Assembly (NCBI GenBank): GCA_004794785.1
Contig: SJOL01009574.1
Coordinates: 762,304-826,303, forward strand
Reading direction: 5' to 3'
DNA from: Opisthorchis felineus
Taxonomy: Eukaryota > Platyhelminthes > Trematoda > Opisthorchiida > Opisthorchiidae
Length of the DNA stretch: 64,000 nucleotides
A program made the translations under genes and the position numbers. Below are positions 63,771-64,000 of this stretch, in pieces. The notes under the pieces are model-generated. The model did not search any database, had not been told where the DNA came from, and saw only the letters and a program-made list of their open reading frames with translations. How positions within the stretch are numbered: the first letter of the stretch is position 1; every line of letters begins with the position of its first letter.

Positions 63771-64000
63771 TTACACTTTCTTCCACCAATGTATAAGTGG
63801 CTAGATTTTCGCTAACCGTTTTTTCCTTTAAGGCCAAAAAGTGACTTATCGTTTGAGGACAACTGTTGAGAAATCCTGAGTGAAGTTCCGGACGCGGGAC
63901 GTGTCTTCACTGCAGTATGGCTGCTACACGTGTTCCGTAGTTGGCCGCGGAGACTTGTGGAACTCGGTTGACTTCCTGTCCAGTGCGTGTGTGTGTTGGG

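Overview
The window looks like nuclear DNA of a parasitic flatworm, most likely a digenean trematode. It holds one short, split protein gene with kilobase-long introns in a dense litter of decayed retroelements: RTE-type and CR1/Jockey-type LINEs, a gag of the trematode Ty3/gypsy (CsRn1-like) kind, tRNA-derived SINEs, and a SINE carrying a hammerhead ribozyme as in the schistosome Smα family. I cannot assign a species from sequence alone.

The best supported host gene is an ATG8/GABARAP homologue on the minus strand. Three exons (29608-29519, 20049-19852, 16243-16181) join in phase 0 with GT-AG introns into an intact 116-residue protein. Intron 1 (9.5 kb) houses two RTE LINEs lying tail to tail (22.2-28.9 kb) plus other fragments. 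Intron 2 (3.6 kb) carries two SINEs with clear target-site duplications and an inverted pair of hammerhead-like sequences. The protein ends on the glycine that is conjugated to lipid, with no tail for Atg4 to trim.

Layout: 1.2-1.4 kb hammerhead-related repeat; 2.0-5.2 kb RTE LINE A (minus) with a SINE inside it; 6.7, 9.6 and 10.1 kb SINE copies; 9.2-9.5 kb SINE with a hammerhead; 10.9-12.1 kb gag-protease remnant (plus); 16.2-29.6 kb ATG8 gene; 30.1-32.4 kb CR1-like LINE D (minus) with a fully open reverse transcriptase core, directly following the 3' end of a related LINE E; 34.4-34.9 kb degenerate tandem repeat; 35-50.5 kb six 3' ends of an unnamed retroposon family; 38.7-39.5 kb endonuclease remnant of LINE F (plus); 46-61 kb long stretches with strong purine/pyrimidine strand bias; 59-62.6 kb a series of phase-compatible candidate exons on the plus strand, product unknown.

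The most informative structural result is that LINE A and LINE B, about 20 kb apart in opposite orientation, carry the same SINE at the same site in the reverse transcriptase gene, while LINE C still has the empty site.
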